Part shown: piece by piece, positions 22,105 through 31,264 of the stretch
Layout of the letters: every line of letters begins with the position of its first letter
How positions within the stretch are numbered: the stretch's first letter is position 1
Assembly: GCF_900095695.1 (NCBI RefSeq)
Contig: NZ_FMIQ01000057.1
Span: 164,965 to 228,964 of the forward strand
DNA length: 64,000 bases
Origin: Hafnia alvei
GTDB lineage: Bacteria > Pseudomonadota > Gammaproteobacteria > Enterobacterales > Enterobacteriaceae
Direction: 5' to 3'
Made by a program: the position numbers and the translations under genes
Notes under the pieces: generated by a model
What the model saw: the letters and a program-made list of their open reading frames with translations, nothing else
What the model was told of the DNA's origin: nothing
The model's database searches: none

Positions 22105-22946
22105 GTCTTCATTCCACGCTGAAAGGTAATACCGCTGAGGACACGCACAAAACAGCCATATACCAGAAGAAAAGAGCTATCCCATCAAACGTGATCATCA
22201 GCGCACTCACGCTGCTGACCATTTTATTGGTCTGGTGGGCTGTAACCGCGATGCAGCTTATTAGCCCACTGTTTCTGCCCGCACCTCAGCAGGTACTTAA
22301 GCAACTGGTGAGCATCAGCACGCAGGGCTTTATGGATGCGACGTTGGGGCAACATTTAGCCGCTAGCTTGGGGCGTATTCTGGTCGCGCTGCTTGCCGCC
22401 GTGGTTATTGGGGTTCCTGTGGGAATTGCGATGGGGCTCAATCCTACCGTACGCGGTATTTTGGACCCCATTATTGAAATCTATCGTCCGGTGCCGCCGC
22501 TGGCCTATCTTCCGTTGATGGTTATCTGGTTTGGCATTGGTGAAACATCCAAAATATTGCTGATTTATCTCGCGATTTTTGCGCCTGTTACACTGGCCGC
22601 TGCCGCAGGTGTGCGGAGCGTAGAGCAAGTTCGTGTGCGTGCGGCTCAAGCGCTGGGGGCAAATCGCTGGCAGGTGTTGTGGTATGTGGTGCTTCCCAAT
22701 GCCTTACCTGAAATTTTAACAGGCCTGCGCATCGGGCTCGGCGTGGGTTGGTCTACGCTGGTGGCCGCAGAGCTGATTGCCGCGACGCGCGGTTTAGGAT
22801 TTATGATTCAGTCCGCTGGTGAGTTTTTAGCTACGGATGTTGTTATCGCTGGCATTAGCGTTATTGCGTTGATTGCTTTTGCATTGGAATTGGGCCTGAG
22901 AGCCTTGCAGCGCCGCTTAACCCCGTGGCATGGAGTGAAAAAATGA
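22101..22946 (+). CDS. tauC: Taurine ABC transporter, permease
   Basis: 281-residue membrane permease with about six helices and the EAA loop ([29 protein letters not shown]) that docks on TauB. The start at 22101 overlaps the tauB stop in ATGA and has AAGGAG seven bases upstream; an ATG two codons earlier would be too close to that site. The N-terminal 30 residues before the first helix are Lys/Thr-rich and poorly conserved. The end RRLTPWHG matches E. coli TauC. The stop overlaps the tauD start by ATGA. Confidence 0.94.
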   Translation: MSLHSTLKGNTAEDTHKTAIYQKKRAIPSNVIISALTLLTILLVWWAVTAMQLISPLFLPAPQQVLKQLVSISTQGFMDATLGQHLAASLGRILVALLAAVVIGVPVGIAMGLNPTVRGILDPIIEIYRPVPPLAYLPLMVIWFGIGETSKILLIYLAIFAPVTLAAAAGVRSVEQVRVRAAQALGANRWQVLWYVVLPNALPEILTGLRIGLGVGWSTLVAAELIAATRGLGFMIQSAGEFLATDVVIAGISVIALIAFALELGLRALQRRLTPWHGVKK

Positions 22947-23806
22947 ATGAACGCCTCGCTATTCAACCTTTAAGCCCTGCCATTGGTGCCGTCGTTAGCA
23001 ATATAGACCTCACCCGCCCGCTGAGTGATTCACAGTTTGAACAGCTCTATCACGCACTGCTAAAGCATCAGATATTGTTTGCGCGCGGGCAGGCTATTAC
23101 ACCGTTGCTGCAACGTGAGCTGGCATCACGTTTTGGTGATTTGCATATACATCCGGTTTATCCTCATGCGGCTGGCGTGGAAGAAATTATTGAGCTCGAC
23201 ACGCATAACGATAACCCTCCGGATAACGATAACTGGCACACCGACGTGACTTTTATCGAGAATCCACCAATGGGCGCGATTTTAGCCGCTAAACGCCTGC
23301 CAGAAGTCGGTGGCGATACGCTGTGGTCGAGCGGCATTGCCGCCTTCGAGGCGCTTTCACCTCAGCTCAAGGCATTATTGAGCGGCCTACAAGCCGAGCA
23401 TGATTTTGAAAAGTCGTTCCCTGAATATAAGCATCTGCGCTCGGAAGAGGAGCACCAGCGCTGGCAGCAGGCAAAACGTCAGCATCCGCCTCTGTTGCAT
23501 CCGGTGGTGCGAGCGCATCCTGTGAGTGGGCGTCAGGCGCTATTCGTGAACGAAGGATTTACCACGCGTCTGGTGGGCATTCCTCAGCAAGAAGGCGATG
23601 CGCTGTTACAGTTCCTTTTCCGTCATACGACTAAGCCTGAATTCCAAGTTCGCTGGCGTTGGCAGCAGGACGACATTGCGATTTGGGATAACCGCGTGAC
23701 CCAGCATTATGCCAATGCAGACTATTTGCCTCAGCGCCGAATTATGCATCGAGCGACTATTCTGGGTGATAAGCCGTTTTATCGCGGTGAAACGAAGGGT
23801 GCTTAG
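22943..23806 (+). CDS. tauD: Taurine dioxygenase (2-oxoglutarate dependent)
   Basis: 287-residue Fe(II)/2-oxoglutarate oxygenase that converts taurine to sulfite and aminoacetaldehyde, releasing sulfur. The iron ligands are in NWHTDVTF (His99, Asp101) and the distal His is in RRIMHRATILGD; the nearby Arg residues bind 2-oxoglutarate and the sulfonate. The start at 22943 overlaps the tauC stop (ATGA) and gives MNERL, like E. coli MSERL; an in-frame ATG at 22925 lies inside tauC and lacks a site. Last gene of the operon. Confidence 0.96.
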   Translation: MNERLAIQPLSPAIGAVVSNIDLTRPLSDSQFEQLYHALLKHQILFARGQAITPLLQRELASRFGDLHIHPVYPHAAGVEEIIELDTHNDNPPDNDNWHTDVTFIENPPMGAILAAKRLPEVGGDTLWSSGIAAFEALSPQLKALLSGLQAEHDFEKSFPEYKHLRSEEEHQRWQQAKRQHPPLLHPVVRAHPVSGRQALFVNEGFTTRLVGIPQQEGDALLQFLFRHTTKPEFQVRWRWQQDDIAIWDNRVTQHYANADYLPQRRIMHRATILGDKPFYRGETKGA

Positions 23807-23838
23807 AGACTGATACACAACAGAGTGCAGCCAACGAA

Positions 23839-23864
23839 CGAGGTATTCCTTGCGGAATACCTCG
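23839..23864. repeat. Strong hairpin downstream of hok
   Basis: Perfect 11-bp inverted repeat CGAGGTATTCC / GGAATACCTCG with a four-base loop, reading GCAA (a GNRA tetraloop) on the minus strand. It begins 13 bases beyond the hok stop on the minus strand and 33 bases after tauD on the plus strand. A second small stem, GTAAG/CTTAC, overlaps the hok stop. In hok mRNAs the 3' end folds back on the leader, so these may be part of that 3' structure; transcript termination is the alternative. Confidence 0.55.
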
Positions 23865-23876
23865 ACGTAAGGTCGC

Positions 23877-24029
23877 TTACCGTTTAGATGCGTAGGCTAA
23901 AACGGCTGCAACCTCTCTATTACCGTTTTTGATGTGTATTTCACACAGGTATCCATGTGTGATCCCAATGAACGCCAGAAGAGTTATACAGACGATCAAT
24001 AGACACCAAATAACAGTTTTTTGTGGCAT
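23877..24029 (-). CDS. Hok/Gef-family type I toxin
   Basis: 50-residue membrane toxin read from ATG 24029, preceded by AAGG. It has a single hydrophobic segment (VIWCLLIVCITLLAFIGI, about residues 6-23), then LCEIHIKNGNREVAAVLAYAS, the conserved Hok C-terminal part with Cys and Glu at family positions and an AYxS ending. Such peptides depolarise the inner membrane when the antisense RNA is lost. The frame is open upstream to ATG 24146 (89 residues), which could serve as the mok-like leader frame. Chromosomal copies are often inactive, but this one has an intact frame. Confidence 0.85.
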   Translation of the reverse strand: MPQKTVIWCLLIVCITLLAFIGITHGYLCEIHIKNGNREVAAVLAYASKR

Positions 24030-24065
24030 TTTTGGTTTTCCTTTTCCTTGTTTTACAACGGGGAA

Positions 24066-24104
24066 GAGGCTAACCTCACACTGCTGAGTATGAGGGTTGG
24101 CCTC
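24066..24104. promoter_or_regulatory. Hairpin in the hok mRNA leader, probable Sok target region
   Basis: GAGGCTAACCTCA (24066-24078) and TGAGGGTTGGCCTC (24091-24104) pair almost perfectly, 37 bases upstream of the hok ATG. In hok/sok loci this leader region controls mok/hok translation and is covered by the antisense Sok RNA. A Sok gene on the plus strand here is expected from the family, but I could not identify its promoter with confidence. Confidence 0.5.
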
Positions 24105-24297
24105 ACCTTGATTTAATATCAGGTGGGGCTTTTTCCTATCTGCCATACCACTCTATGCTTAAGACAGACAGTCCTAAGCACCCAAGCGCAGAGTAAATAC
24201 GCTTTCAGGTGCTTAACAGCGGGTTTGTGAGATTATGCGAAGTGGATTCCAGCGAATATTTCATCGCTGGCAATCGATTACAGCCTCTTTGCGAGGC

Positions 24298-26226
24298 TTA
24301 TTCGCTTTCAGCCTCAAAGGCTTTGGTCATGACTTCCAGCTTTTCCTGCCCATCTAACCATTCCATCTCAGCTTCTTCTAGCGCGGCTTTGGTTTGATTC
24401 TGCTGCTGTAGGCATTCAGTCAGCTCCGCTTTGCGGCTGATGTCATACAGTTCGCTATCGGCCAACTTTTCTTCGAGTACGGCTAACTGCGTGCTCAGTT
24501 TTTCCATTTGCTGCTCCATCTTCATGATGTGCTTACGGATCGGCTGAGTCTGGGTGCGGAATTCGGCGGCACGGCGCTTTTGATCTTTGCGCGCCTGAGC
24601 GCTGTTTCCGCTAGTTTCGCCTTCGCTCTTATTGGAGTCTTGCTGTGCCTGTTGACGTTGTAGGTCAATCATCCACTGTTGATAATCTTCCAGATCGCCA
24701 GCAAACGACTCAACTTGACCATCGTGTACCAAGTACAGATCGTCGGTCGTTGAACGTAGTAAGTGACGATCATGGGAAACCACCACCAACGCGCCTTCGA
24801 AGTCGATGAGGGCTTCGGTCAGCGCTTGACGCATGTCTAAATCGAGATGGTTAGTCGGTTCATCGAGCAGTAATAGATTAGGGCGCTGCCATACGACCAG
24901 AGCTAATACCAGACGCGCTTTTTCGCCGCCGGAAAAACGCGCGGTGTGCTCGGTGACTTTATCGCCGCGGAAACCAAAACCACCTAGGTAGTCACGCAGT
25001 TGCTGTTCCGTTTCGCGTGGGGCGATACGGGTAAGATGCTGCAACGGCGATTCATCTGCGCGTAAATACTCCAACTGATGCTGAGCGAAGTAGCCTAACT
25101 TCACGCCTTTGGCTAAACCGATTTCGCCTTTTTGCGGCGCTAATTCACCGGCCAGCAGCTTGATTAGCGTGGATTTACCTGCGCCGTTGCGGCCTAGCAG
25201 GCCAATGCGAGAACCGGGAACCAGATTCAGCTTGATGGAATCCAGAATAGTTTTGTCACCGTAGCCGGCGCTCACTTTTTCCATGCGCAGCAATGGATTA
25301 GGCAGGCTCTCTGGTTCGCGGAAGCTGAAGTGGAATGGATTGTCGACATGAGCTGGTGCAATCAGCTCCATTCGCTCTAGCATTTTCACGCGGCTTTGTG
25401 CCTGCTTAGCTTTAGAGGCCTTGGCTTTGAAGCGATCGATGTAGCTTTGCAGATGCGCGACGCGCTGTTGCTGGCTTTCATACATAGATTGCTGTTGCGA
25501 AAGTTTAGTGGCGCGCTGTTGCTCGAATGAAGAATAGTTGCCGGTGTATTCGAACATTTGCTCTTGTTCGATATGCAAGATTTTGTCCACGATCGGATCG
25601 AGAAAATCACGGTCATGGGAGATAAGGATCAAGGTGCCGGTATAGCTTTTCAGCCAACGTTCTAGCCAAATCACCGCATCTAAGTCGAGGTGGTTGGTGG
25701 GCTCATCGAGAAGCAGTAAATCGGAGCGGCAAATCAGCGCTTGAGCAAGGTTAAGGCGCATACGCCAGCCACCGGAGAAGGATTTTACCGGTTCTTCGAG
25801 TTGGCTTTGGCTAAAGCCTAAACCGTGTAGCAGGCTGGAAGCGCGAGAGCGGATTGTCCACGCTTGGATGGCGTCCAGTTTTCCATGCACTAATGCGATG
25901 GCGTTGCCGTCGTTGCGTTCGTTTGCGTCGTTGAGTTCAGACTCTAGCTGGCGGAATTCGCGGTCACCGTCGAGTACATACTCTAAAGCGGGCACGTTGA
26001 GCGCTGGAGTTTCTTGGTTGACCCACGCCAGCGCCCAGTTACCAGGAAAGTTGAAACTGCCGGCATCGGCACTTATTTCACCTTTTAACAGCGACAGCAG
26101 CGTTGATTTCCCACAGCCATTTTTACCCACCAGACCCACTTTCTGGCCGGGGTTAACCGTTGCACTGGCATTGTCTAGCAGAACGCGGGTACCGCGTCGA
26201 ATTTGTAGCGATGAGAAAACAATCAT
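24298..26226 (-). CDS. yheS: ABC-F family ATPase YheS
   Basis: 642-residue soluble protein with two ABC domains in tandem. First Walker A is GLVGKNGCGKSTLL (about 33-46) with signature SFSGGWRMRLNLAQAL; the second is GLLGRNGAGKSTLI with RFSGGEKARLVLALV; each has LLLDEPTNHLD. A linker with alternating Gln/Lys sits between the domains and a coiled-coil C-terminus (about 540-640) follows. ABC-F proteins act on the ribosome rather than in transport; YheS has been linked to relief of particular translation arrests, which I recall but cannot verify. It is divergent from kefG, as in E. coli. Confidence 0.95.
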   Translation of the reverse strand: MIVFSSLQIRRGTRVLLDNASATVNPGQKVGLVGKNGCGKSTLLSLLKGEISADAGSFNFPGNWALAWVNQETPALNVPALEYVLDGDREFRQLESELNDANERNDGNAIALVHGKLDAIQAWTIRSRASSLLHGLGFSQSQLEEPVKSFSGGWRMRLNLAQALICRSDLLLLDEPTNHLDLDAVIWLERWLKSYTGTLILISHDRDFLDPIVDKILHIEQEQMFEYTGNYSSFEQQRATKLSQQQSMYESQQQRVAHLQSYIDRFKAKASKAKQAQSRVKMLERMELIAPAHVDNPFHFSFREPESLPNPLLRMEKVSAGYGDKTILDSIKLNLVPGSRIGLLGRNGAGKSTLIKLLAGELAPQKGEIGLAKGVKLGYFAQHQLEYLRADESPLQHLTRIAPRETEQQLRDYLGGFGFRGDKVTEHTARFSGGEKARLVLALVVWQRPNLLLLDEPTNHLDLDMRQALTEALIDFEGALVVVSHDRHLLRSTTDDLYLVHDGQVESFAGDLEDYQQWMIDLQRQQAQQDSNKSEGETSGNSAQARKDQKRRAAEFRTQTQPIRKHIMKMEQQMEKLSTQLAVLEEKLADSELYDISRKAELTECLQQQNQTKAALEEAEMEWLDGQEKLEVMTKAFEAESE

Positions 26227-26377
26227 AAAGCGCCGTCTATTAGAAATGTGTTAAATTACGGTTGTTTTTGCGTGAACAATAATAAGTTTTCAGAACACGC
26301 ATACTATTAATTTTAATCTTAGCGCTGCATGGTAGCTGAAATGCTCACCGATGACGACGCTTTGGGGAGGGGAATAG

Positions 26378-26932
26378 ATGTCGCAGCCACCGAAAGTATT
26401 GCTGCTGTATGCCCATCCGGAATCACAGGACTCGGTTGCAAACCGAGTTTTACTGCAGCCGGCACAGCAGTTGGAACATGTCACTGTGCACGATCTCTAC
26501 GCGCACTATCCTGATTTTTTTATTGATATTCATCATGAGCAGAAACTGCTGCGTGAACATCAAATCATTGTTTTTCAACACCCCCTTTATACCTATAGCT
26601 GTCCCGCCTTGTTGAAAGAGTGGCTGGATCGCGTGTTGTCGCGCGGTTTTGCCAGCGGCGTTGGTGGTAATGCTCTGCGGGGAAAATATTGGCGCAGCGT
26701 CGTCACAACCGGTGAGCCTGAAGGTGCTTATCAAATGGGCGGCTACAACCGTTACACTATGGATGAAGTTTTGCGTCCATTTGAGCTCACGGCAGCCATG
26801 TGCCATATGCATTGGATGACGCCGATGGTGGTCTACTGGGCTCGCCGACTCAAGCCTGACGTTTTGCAAACGCATGCCAAGGCCTACGGGCAATGGCTGG
26901 AATCACCTTTGGCTGGAGGCGGCAGTTTATGA
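26378..26932 (+). CDS. kefG: Glutathione-regulated potassium-efflux ancillary protein KefG
   Basis: 184-residue flavodoxin-fold quinone-oxidoreductase-like protein needed for full KefB activity. It shows [16 protein letters not shown] at the N-terminal phosphate-binding strand, [20 protein letters not shown] and a central TTGEPEGAY. The ATG at 26378 follows GGGGAGGGG. It overlaps kefB (ATGA junction), so the two are translated together. KefF is the paralogue for KefC; the kefB neighbour identifies KefG. Confidence 0.94.
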   Translation: MSQPPKVLLLYAHPESQDSVANRVLLQPAQQLEHVTVHDLYAHYPDFFIDIHHEQKLLREHQIIVFQHPLYTYSCPALLKEWLDRVLSRGFASGVGGNALRGKYWRSVVTTGEPEGAYQMGGYNRYTMDEVLRPFELTAAMCHMHWMTPMVVYWARRLKPDVLQTHAKAYGQWLESPLAGGGSL

Positions 26933-28743
26933 CCGAAGAAGGCTCACTCTTACCAGCGATACTGCTGTTCTTATTTGCAGCCGTCGTGGCAGTGCCGATT
27001 GCGCGGCGGATTGGTATTGGTACCGTGCTTGGCTTTTTGATAGCGGGTATCGCGATTGGTCCGTGGGGGTTAGGGTTCATTCGTGACGTGGATGAGATCC
27101 TGCATTTTTCGGAGCTGGGTGTTGTATTCCTGCTTTTTATCATTGGATTAGAGCTTAATCCTAGCAAGCTGTGGTCGCTTCGACGCTCCATTTTTGGAGT
27201 CGGAGCAGGGCAGGTTTTGCTTACCGCTGCCATTCTTAGTGGTTTATTGCTGTTAACCGATTTTTCATGGCAGGCTGCAGTTATTGGCGGAATTGGGTTG
27301 GCGATGTCTTCCACCGCGATGGCTTTGCAGACGATGCGAGAGAAGGGCATGAACCGCAACGAAGGCGGTCAGCTCGGCTTCTCGGTATTGCTGTTTCAAG
27401 ATATGGCCGTTATTCCTGCGCTGGCGTTAATTCCTGTTTTAGTTGGCTCCAGCAACAAAGATACTGATTGGACATTTATTGCCATCAAAGTGGGTGCTTT
27501 GTTGGGCATGCTGATTGGTGGGCGTTTCTTACTGCGGCCCATTTTCCGCTATATCGCAGCAACTGGCGTGCGTGAGATTTTCACCGCCGCCGCATTGTTA
27601 GTGGTGCTTGGCTCAGCCATGTTCATGGATGCATTGGGCGTTTCGATGGCGATGGGGACGTTTATCGCGGGCGTACTCCTGGCCGAGAGTGAGTTTCAGC
27701 ATGAGCTAGAAATTGCGATTGAACCGTTTAAGGGCCTACTGCTGGGGCTGTTTTTCATCTCCGTAGGTATGGCGCTGAATTTGGGCATTCTATACACCCA
27801 TTTGCCAGAGGTATTGGCTGGCGTCGCTATCTTAGTCGCGGTAAAAGGCGGTGTGTTATACCTGCTCGCTCGCATTGCCGGAATTCGCCGTTCGGTGCGT
27901 ATGCAGTTTGCCGCGGTGCTGAGTCAAGGAGGGGAGTTTGCCTTTGTGCTGTTCTCTGCGGCCAGTACGCAAAAACTATTGCAGGGCGATCAAATGGCGC
28001 TGCTGCTGGTGATTGTTACGCTTTCAATGGTGACTACGCCGCTGTTAATGCAGCTGGTCGATCGTATTTTGGAGAAACGCTACAACCCGCCGGACGAGGA
28101 CGAGGAAGCTCCGTTTGTAGAGGATGACGATCCTCAGGTGATTATCGTTGGCTTCGGGCGTTTTGGTCAGGTTATTGGGCGCCTGCTGATGGCCAACAAA
28201 ATGCGGATCACGGTTTTGGAACGTGATGTGAGTGCTGTCAGTATGATGCGTCGTTATGGGTATAAAGTTTATTACGGTGATGCCACCGAGCTTGAACTGC
28301 TGCGCGCAGCTGGGGCAGAAAAGGCGGAGGCGATTGTTGTGACCTGTAATGAGCCAGAAGATACCCTCGCCGTGGTGCATTTGTGCCAGCAGCATTTCCC
28401 ACATTTAAAAATTCTGGCGCGTGCGCGTGGCCGCGTTGAGGCGCATGAATTGTTGATGGCTGGTGTGAATCAATTTAGCCGTGAAACGTTTTCTAGTGCG
28501 CTGGAGCTAGGCCGCAAGGCGTTGATGGAACTGGGTATGCATCCTCATCAGGCGCATCGGGCACAGCAGCATTTCCGTCGTTTGGATATGCGCATGCTGC
28601 GTGAGTTGATGCCCCATCATCAGGGCGACGTGACGCAGATTTCGCGTGTCAAAGAGGCTAGGCGCGAGCTGGAGGACATTTTCCAGCGTGAGATGCAGCA
28701 TGAGCGGCGGCAGATGAATGACTGGGACGAAGAAGACCTGTGA
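26929..28743 (+). CDS. kefB: Glutathione-gated potassium/proton antiporter KefB
   Basis: 604-residue CPA2 antiporter that releases K+ and acidifies the cell during electrophile stress. About a dozen membrane helices cover residues 1-385; then comes an RCK domain beginning [31 protein letters not shown] with the Rossmann motif, and [16 protein letters not shown]. The start at 26929 overlaps the kefG stop in ATGA, with GGAGGC upstream; a longer frame starting at 26893 inside kefG lacks support. It is followed by yheV in the same direction. Confidence 0.96.
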   Translation: MTEEGSLLPAILLFLFAAVVAVPIARRIGIGTVLGFLIAGIAIGPWGLGFIRDVDEILHFSELGVVFLLFIIGLELNPSKLWSLRRSIFGVGAGQVLLTAAILSGLLLLTDFSWQAAVIGGIGLAMSSTAMALQTMREKGMNRNEGGQLGFSVLLFQDMAVIPALALIPVLVGSSNKDTDWTFIAIKVGALLGMLIGGRFLLRPIFRYIAATGVREIFTAAALLVVLGSAMFMDALGVSMAMGTFIAGVLLAESEFQHELEIAIEPFKGLLLGLFFISVGMALNLGILYTHLPEVLAGVAILVAVKGGVLYLLARIAGIRRSVRMQFAAVLSQGGEFAFVLFSAASTQKLLQGDQMALLLVIVTLSMVTTPLLMQLVDRILEKRYNPPDEDEEAPFVEDDDPQVIIVGFGRFGQVIGRLLMANKMRITVLERDVSAVSMMRRYGYKVYYGDATELELLRAAGAEKAEAIVVTCNEPEDTLAVVHLCQQHFPHLKILARARGRVEAHELLMAGVNQFSRETFSSALELGRKALMELGMHPHQAHRAQQHFRRLDMRMLRELMPHHQGDVTQISRVKEARRELEDIFQREMQHERRQMNDWDEEDL

Positions 28744-28768
28744 AAAGGTCTACGAATAAGGTAACAAA

Positions 28769-28963
28769 ATGAAAAAGAGATTTATTGCAGGAGCAACCTG
28801 CCCCGTCTGTAAGGCGCAGGATACGTTGGTGGTGTGGCGAGAGAATAATATTGAGCATGCTGAATGTGTTAAGTGTGGACATCAGCTCAGCCAGCCAGAG
28901 GCGGATGTCAGCGACCATGTACAGCATAACAACCAAATGATCGGTATTTTTAAGCCAGAATAA
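28769..28963 (+). CDS. yheV: Small zinc-ribbon-like protein YheV
   Basis: 64 residues with two CxxC pairs (CPVC at 11-14 and CVKC at 33-36), the layout of a zinc ribbon, then a polar tail ending GIFKPE. It is conserved next to kefB in enterobacteria. AAGGTAAC precedes the ATG. Function unknown; the strict position 25 bases after kefB suggests co-transcription. Confidence 0.88.
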   Translation: MKKRFIAGATCPVCKAQDTLVVWRENNIEHAECVKCGHQLSQPEADVSDHVQHNNQMIGIFKPE

Positions 28964-29070
28964 CCGGCAAGGGTGGCGTTTCAGCGAGGGATTTTTTATC
29001 CTTGTGGGTACAGTGGCGCAAAATTCCGCTACAATCTGCGCCAATTTAGTTTCCAACGCTAGGAGATATC

Positions 29071-29667
29071 ATGAAAGTAGCAAAAGACCTGGTGGTCAGC
29101 TTGGCCTATCAGGTACGTACAGAAGACGGTGTTTTAGTTGATGAATCTCCGGTGAGTGCACCGTTGGATTATCTGCACGGACATGGCTCCCTGATTTCTG
29201 GGCTGGAAACAGCTCTGGAAGGCCACGCTGAAGGCGATAGCTTTGACGTTCACGTGGGCGCCAATGACGCTTACGGCAACTACGATGAAAATCTGGTTCA
29301 GCGCGTTCCTAAAGACGTTTTCATGGGCGTTGACGAACTGCAGGTTGGCATGCGTTTCTTGGCTGAAACCGATCAGGGTCCAGTCCCAGTAGAAATTACC
29401 GAAGTTGACGACGACCATGTTGTTGTTGATGGTAACCACATGCTGGCTGGCCAGAACCTGAACTTCCACGTTGAAGTTATCGCAATCCGTGAAGCAACAG
29501 CTGAAGAGCTGGAGCATGGTCACGTACACGGCGAGCACGATCATCACCACGAACACGGCGAAGGCTGCTGTGGTGGTCATGGCCACGAACACGGTCACGA
29601 CCATGGTGAAGAAGGCGGATGCTGTGGTGGTAATGGCAAAGGCAACGGTGGTTGCGGCTGTCATTAA
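29071..29667 (+). CDS. slyD: FKBP-type peptidyl-prolyl isomerase and metallochaperone SlyD
   Basis: 198 residues. The FKBP domain (1-70 and 130-150) is interrupted by the insert-in-flap chaperone domain (about 70-128). The C-terminal tail (from about 152) is His/Cys/Gly-rich, with clusters such as HGEHDHHHEHGEGCC and two further CCGG groups, binding Ni2+ and other metals for hydrogenase maturation. AGGAG precedes the ATG. A promoter-like TACAAT lies about 40 bases upstream. It ends at a bidirectional terminator shared with slyX. Confidence 0.96.
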   Translation: MKVAKDLVVSLAYQVRTEDGVLVDESPVSAPLDYLHGHGSLISGLETALEGHAEGDSFDVHVGANDAYGNYDENLVQRVPKDVFMGVDELQVGMRFLAETDQGPVPVEITEVDDDHVVVDGNHMLAGQNLNFHVEVIAIREATAEELEHGHVHGEHDHHHEHGEGCCGGHGHEHGHDHGEEGGCCGGNGKGNGGCGCH

Positions 29668-29690
29668 TTCTGTGATTGATAAGCAGAATG

Positions 29691-29716
29691 AAAAAAGCGG
29701 CCTTGGCCGCTTTTTT
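29691..29716. terminator. Bidirectional terminator between slyD and slyX
   Basis: Twelve-base stem AAAAAAGCGGCC / GGCCGCTTTTTT with a TT loop, with T-runs in both orientations. It serves the convergent slyD (plus) and slyX (minus). Confidence 0.93.
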
Positions 29717-29732
29717 GTTGTTGCATCATCGC

Positions 29733-29966
29733 TCAATAGTGGGGAGGCGGCGTTTCTTCTGATGGGTGAGCCATCATCGACGGCTGAGCTGCTTTAAGCT
29801 TATCCACCAGTAAATGCATTTGTTCGCGGTATTTATTCATTTCTAGCTGAAGGGCAATAACCGTTTGGTTGAGCTCCTCAATCGTTATTTCCTGAAAAGC
29901 CAGTCGGCTTTCGAGCATTTCAAATCGAGATTCAAGCTCTTCGCGATCCCAAGCCGATGGTTGCAT
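29733..29966 (-). CDS. slyX: SlyX coiled-coil protein
   Basis: 77 residues. A leucine heptad pattern runs through [18 protein letters not shown] and onward as a coiled coil, and the tail ends EETPPPHY as in E. coli SlyX. The ATG at 29966 is chosen because AGAGGAAA lies upstream and the homologue begins here; an upstream in-frame start at 30002 would add 12 unconserved residues. Function unknown; paired with slyD across a shared terminator. Confidence 0.9.
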   Translation of the reverse strand: MQPSAWDREELESRFEMLESRLAFQEITIEELNQTVIALQLEMNKYREQMHLLVDKLKAAQPSMMAHPSEETPPPHY

Positions 29967-30238
29967 AATCTTTCCTCTGAAAACGGTGTAGTTTCTGTTC
30001 ACAATTTCATAGGTGAAATTTCACCTCATAATCGCTATTTTACCCATAAAGCAGGCGAATTGCGCGTTACGCTTGTTGATTGGCTAAGCGAGTGAAACTT
30101 TTTGAGCATGTTGTAGTCTGAATTTATCAGACTGGCACGCTTAGTGATTGTTTTATGCGTCAACAGACCGCTATAGTAGCCAACTACATTTAGCTCATCG
30201 TTATTTAAGGTAATTTGCCTTAAAGTTTGGAGAAATGG

Positions 30239-31057
30239 ATGAAATCTTTTTTTAAAGTTACTGTGCTGGCAACCACAATGGCTCTGGCTCTGAATGCATC
30301 AGCGTTCGCCGCTGACGCAGCTAAAGCTGCAGATGCTGCGCCGACAGCAACTAACAGCAAATTCAAGAATGACGATCAGCAGGCAGCATACGCATTAGGT
30401 GCTTCTCTGGGACGTTATATGGAAAACTCCCTGAAAGAGCAGGAAAAACTGGGTATCAAGTTGGATAAAGACCAGCTGATTTCCGGCGTTCAAGATGCTT
30501 TCGCAGGTAAAAGCAAGCTGACCGACCAAGAAATCGAAGGCACTCTGCAGGGCTTTGAAGCACGCGTAAAAGCATCTGCACAGGCTAAGATGGAACAAGA
30601 TGCAAAAGCTAACGCAGATGCGGGTAAAAAATTCCGTGATGCGTTCGCTAAAGAGAAAAATGTTAAAACCACCAAAACCGGCCTGATGTATCAAGTTGAT
30701 AAAGAAGGTACCGGTGCTGAGCCAAAAGACAGCGATACCGTAGTGGTTAACTACAAAGGTACGCTGACCGATGGTACTGAGTTTGATAACTCATACAGCC
30801 GTGGTGAGCCATTGTCTTTCCGTCTTGATGGTGTTATCCCTGGCTGGACCGAAGGCCTGAAACACATCAAAAAAGGCGGCAAAATCAAGCTGGTCATCCC
30901 ACCAGAATTGGCATATGGCAAAACTGGCGTCCCAGGCATCCCTGCAAACTCTACGCTGGTATTTGATGTAGAACTGCTGGATGTTAAAGCTGCACCAAAA
31001 GCTGACGCGAAAGTTGAAGCTCCAGCAAAAGCTGACGCAGCGAAAGCAGGCAAGTAA
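30239..31057 (+). CDS. fkpA: Periplasmic FKBP-type peptidyl-prolyl isomerase FkpA
   Basis: 272 residues. A signal peptide (1-about 25, ending ASAFA) is followed by an N-terminal dimerisation/chaperone domain of helices (residues 45-145, ALGASLGRYMENSLKEQEK) and a C-terminal FKBP domain with YKGTLTDGTEFDNSY, FRLDGVIPGW and LVIPPELAYG. The tail is Ala/Lys-rich. It assists folding of outer-membrane and periplasmic proteins and in E. coli belongs to the sigma-E regulon. The ATG at 30239 has GGAG at good spacing; an in-frame TTG at 30227 would break the signal peptide pattern. Confidence 0.96.
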   Translation: MKSFFKVTVLATTMALALNASAFAADAAKAADAAPTATNSKFKNDDQQAAYALGASLGRYMENSLKEQEKLGIKLDKDQLISGVQDAFAGKSKLTDQEIEGTLQGFEARVKASAQAKMEQDAKANADAGKKFRDAFAKEKNVKTTKTGLMYQVDKEGTGAEPKDSDTVVVNYKGTLTDGTEFDNSYSRGEPLSFRLDGVIPGWTEGLKHIKKGGKIKLVIPPELAYGKTGVPGIPANSTLVFDVELLDVKAAPKADAKVEAPAKADAAKAGK

Positions 31058-31072
31058 TTAACTTGAATGTTT

Positions 31073-31105
31073 AAAAAAAGCCGTGGAATATTCCACGGCT
31101 TTTTT
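31073..31105 (+). terminator. Terminator after fkpA
   Basis: Perfect inverted repeat GCCGTGGAAT / ATTCCACGGC (31080-31099), preceded by seven A's and followed by six T's. Symmetric, so it could also act on opposite-strand transcripts. Confidence 0.92.
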
Positions 31106-31264
31106 GTTTTTTATCGTTGGAAGGTAAAAAAAAATTTTACCCCGCTGGCCTCAAGGATTTTAATAGGGCAGCTTTGCTAAACTTTATTTGCTAACTAGCA
31201 CGTTTTCTTGAATCTGCATCCATCGACGGATGCGTAGCTAAATCCTCCGTGGGGGTTGTCTTCA

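Noticed and set aside
24251..24298. Small hairpins near the yheS stop (CCAGCGA/TCGCTGG and AGCCTC/GAGGCT)
   Set aside because: Neither is followed by a T-run on the minus strand, so terminator status is not supported.
26850..27359. 169-residue ORF antisense to kefB
   Set aside because: Rich in Pro/Ser/Lys as expected from the reverse of a membrane protein gene; no start signals.
29134..29736. 200-residue ORF antisense to slyD
   Set aside because: It is the mirror of the codon-biased His-rich slyD gene; the translation is low in complexity and no ribosome site is seen.
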